Origin: an uncultured Azospirillum sp.
GTDB taxonomy: Bacteria; Pseudomonadota; Alphaproteobacteria; Azospirillales; Azospirillaceae
Length of the DNA stretch: 13,104 nt
NCBI GenBank assembly: GCA_937960755.1
Contig: CALGOL010000377.1
Coordinates: 1-13,104 of the forward strand
Reading direction: 5' to 3'
Every line of letters begins with the position of its first letter. Positions within the stretch are counted from its first letter, which is position 1. Both the position numbers and the translations under genes were made by a program. Positions 12,799-13,104 of this stretch are shown in pieces. The notes beneath the pieces were generated by a model that saw nothing but the letters and a program-made list of their open reading frames with translations, had not been told where the DNA came from and ran no database searches.

Positions 12799-13104
12799 TC
12801 AGACCCCCGCCATCATCGAGGCCGGCTTGACGCGGACGAATTCGCCGAGCTTTTCGACGATCTTCATCTGCACGCCCATCATGGTGCCCGCCGATTGCGA
12901 GCAGCCGGAGCAGGCGCCCGACAGCTTCACGTAAACATCCTTGCCGTCGATATCCACCAGTTCGACGTCCCCGCCGTCTTTCTGGATGGTCGGGCGGATT
13001 TCATCAATCGCCATCATGATGGCCTGCATGCGCTGCACGTTGGTCAGGCCGCCCTTGACCGCCGCGGCCGGCGGGGCCGGCGGGGCCACGGGCGACGGCT
13101 TGGC
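12799..13104 (-). CDS. nifU: NifU, C-terminal part (window edge)
   Basis: Partial gene: the reading frame is open to base 13104, so the first 101 codons seen are the 3' end. It opens with a proline/alanine linker (AKPSPVAPPAPPAAA), then an Nfu-type domain: MQAIMMAIDEIRPTIQKDGG, DVELVDIDGKDVYVKLSGAC and SGCSQSAGTMMG. The CxxC cysteines (fragment residues 65 and 68) hold a labile [4Fe-4S] cluster passed to nitrogenase. In full NifU this domain follows an IscU-like scaffold and a [2Fe-2S] domain, which would lie beyond the edge. The linker and the position directly before nifS support NifU over a free-standing NfuA. The ATG-less start at 13089 is a GTG inside the linker and is not the real start. 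Overlap with nifS is avoided by only 3 nt. Confidence 0.92.
   Translation of the reverse strand, partial: AKPSPVAPPAPPAAAVKGGLTNVQRMQAIMMAIDEIRPTIQKDGGDVELVDIDGKDVYVKLSGACSGCSQSAGTMMGVQMKIVEKLGEFVRVKPASMMAGV

Overview
The window is GC-rich, densely coding DNA from a nitrogen-fixing bacterium. A Gram-negative alphaproteobacterium close to the Rhodospirillales (Magnetospirillum/Azospirillum-like) fits best. This is inferred from the nif gene order, an alphaproteobacterial-type GAPDH, an ESYM-type ACT domain in prephenate dehydratase, the kdsB-pheA pair (KDO implies lipopolysaccharide) and the codon bias. No rRNA, tRNA, CRISPR array, IS transposase or phage gene is visible.

Layout. (1) Positions 1-2652 hold a glutarate/glutaryl-CoA catabolic module: a LysR-type regulator (minus strand, cut by the window edge), divergent from glutaryl-CoA dehydrogenase and a class III CoA-transferase. 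The intergenic region carries a perfect 19-bp palindrome. The arrangement matches the gcdR-gcdH-gcdG module described in pseudomonads. (2) A bidirectional intrinsic terminator near 2669-2698 separates this from a minus-strand tkt-gap operon (5791 down to 2723) for central carbon metabolism. (3) After a 574-bp divergent intergenic region, which contains a possible 49-aa membrane peptide, come kdsB and pheA on the plus strand (6366-8032). (4) The 587 bp between pheA and the convergent nif genes hold three consecutive hairpins, the last followed by TTTT (a candidate small RNA), then a palindromic repeat nested inside another palindromic repeat. (5) From 13104 down to 8620, on the minus strand, lies the accessory nif block nifU (3' end)-nifS-nifV-cysE-nifW-fmdB-like zinc ribbon. 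It supplies Fe-S assembly, homocitrate for the FeMo cofactor, cysteine as sulfur source, and protection of the MoFe protein.

How the nif genes work together: CysE makes O-acetylserine for cysteine, NifS takes sulfur from cysteine, NifU assembles Fe-S clusters, NifV makes homocitrate, and NifW is tied to MoFe protein stability. nifU and nifS are only 3 nt apart. nifS and nifV are separated by 257 bp, mostly a second nested repeat (a GTCATTCC-type element inside a CCCTCTCCCC-type element).

Most genes are ordinary, well-conserved families. The parts most worth a second look are the candidate structured RNA at about 8222-8335, the two independent cases of a repeat nested in a repeat, the cysteine-rich tail on the nif-linked CysE, and the palindrome between gcdR and gcdH. 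I did not find convincing evidence of a wholly new multi-gene system.
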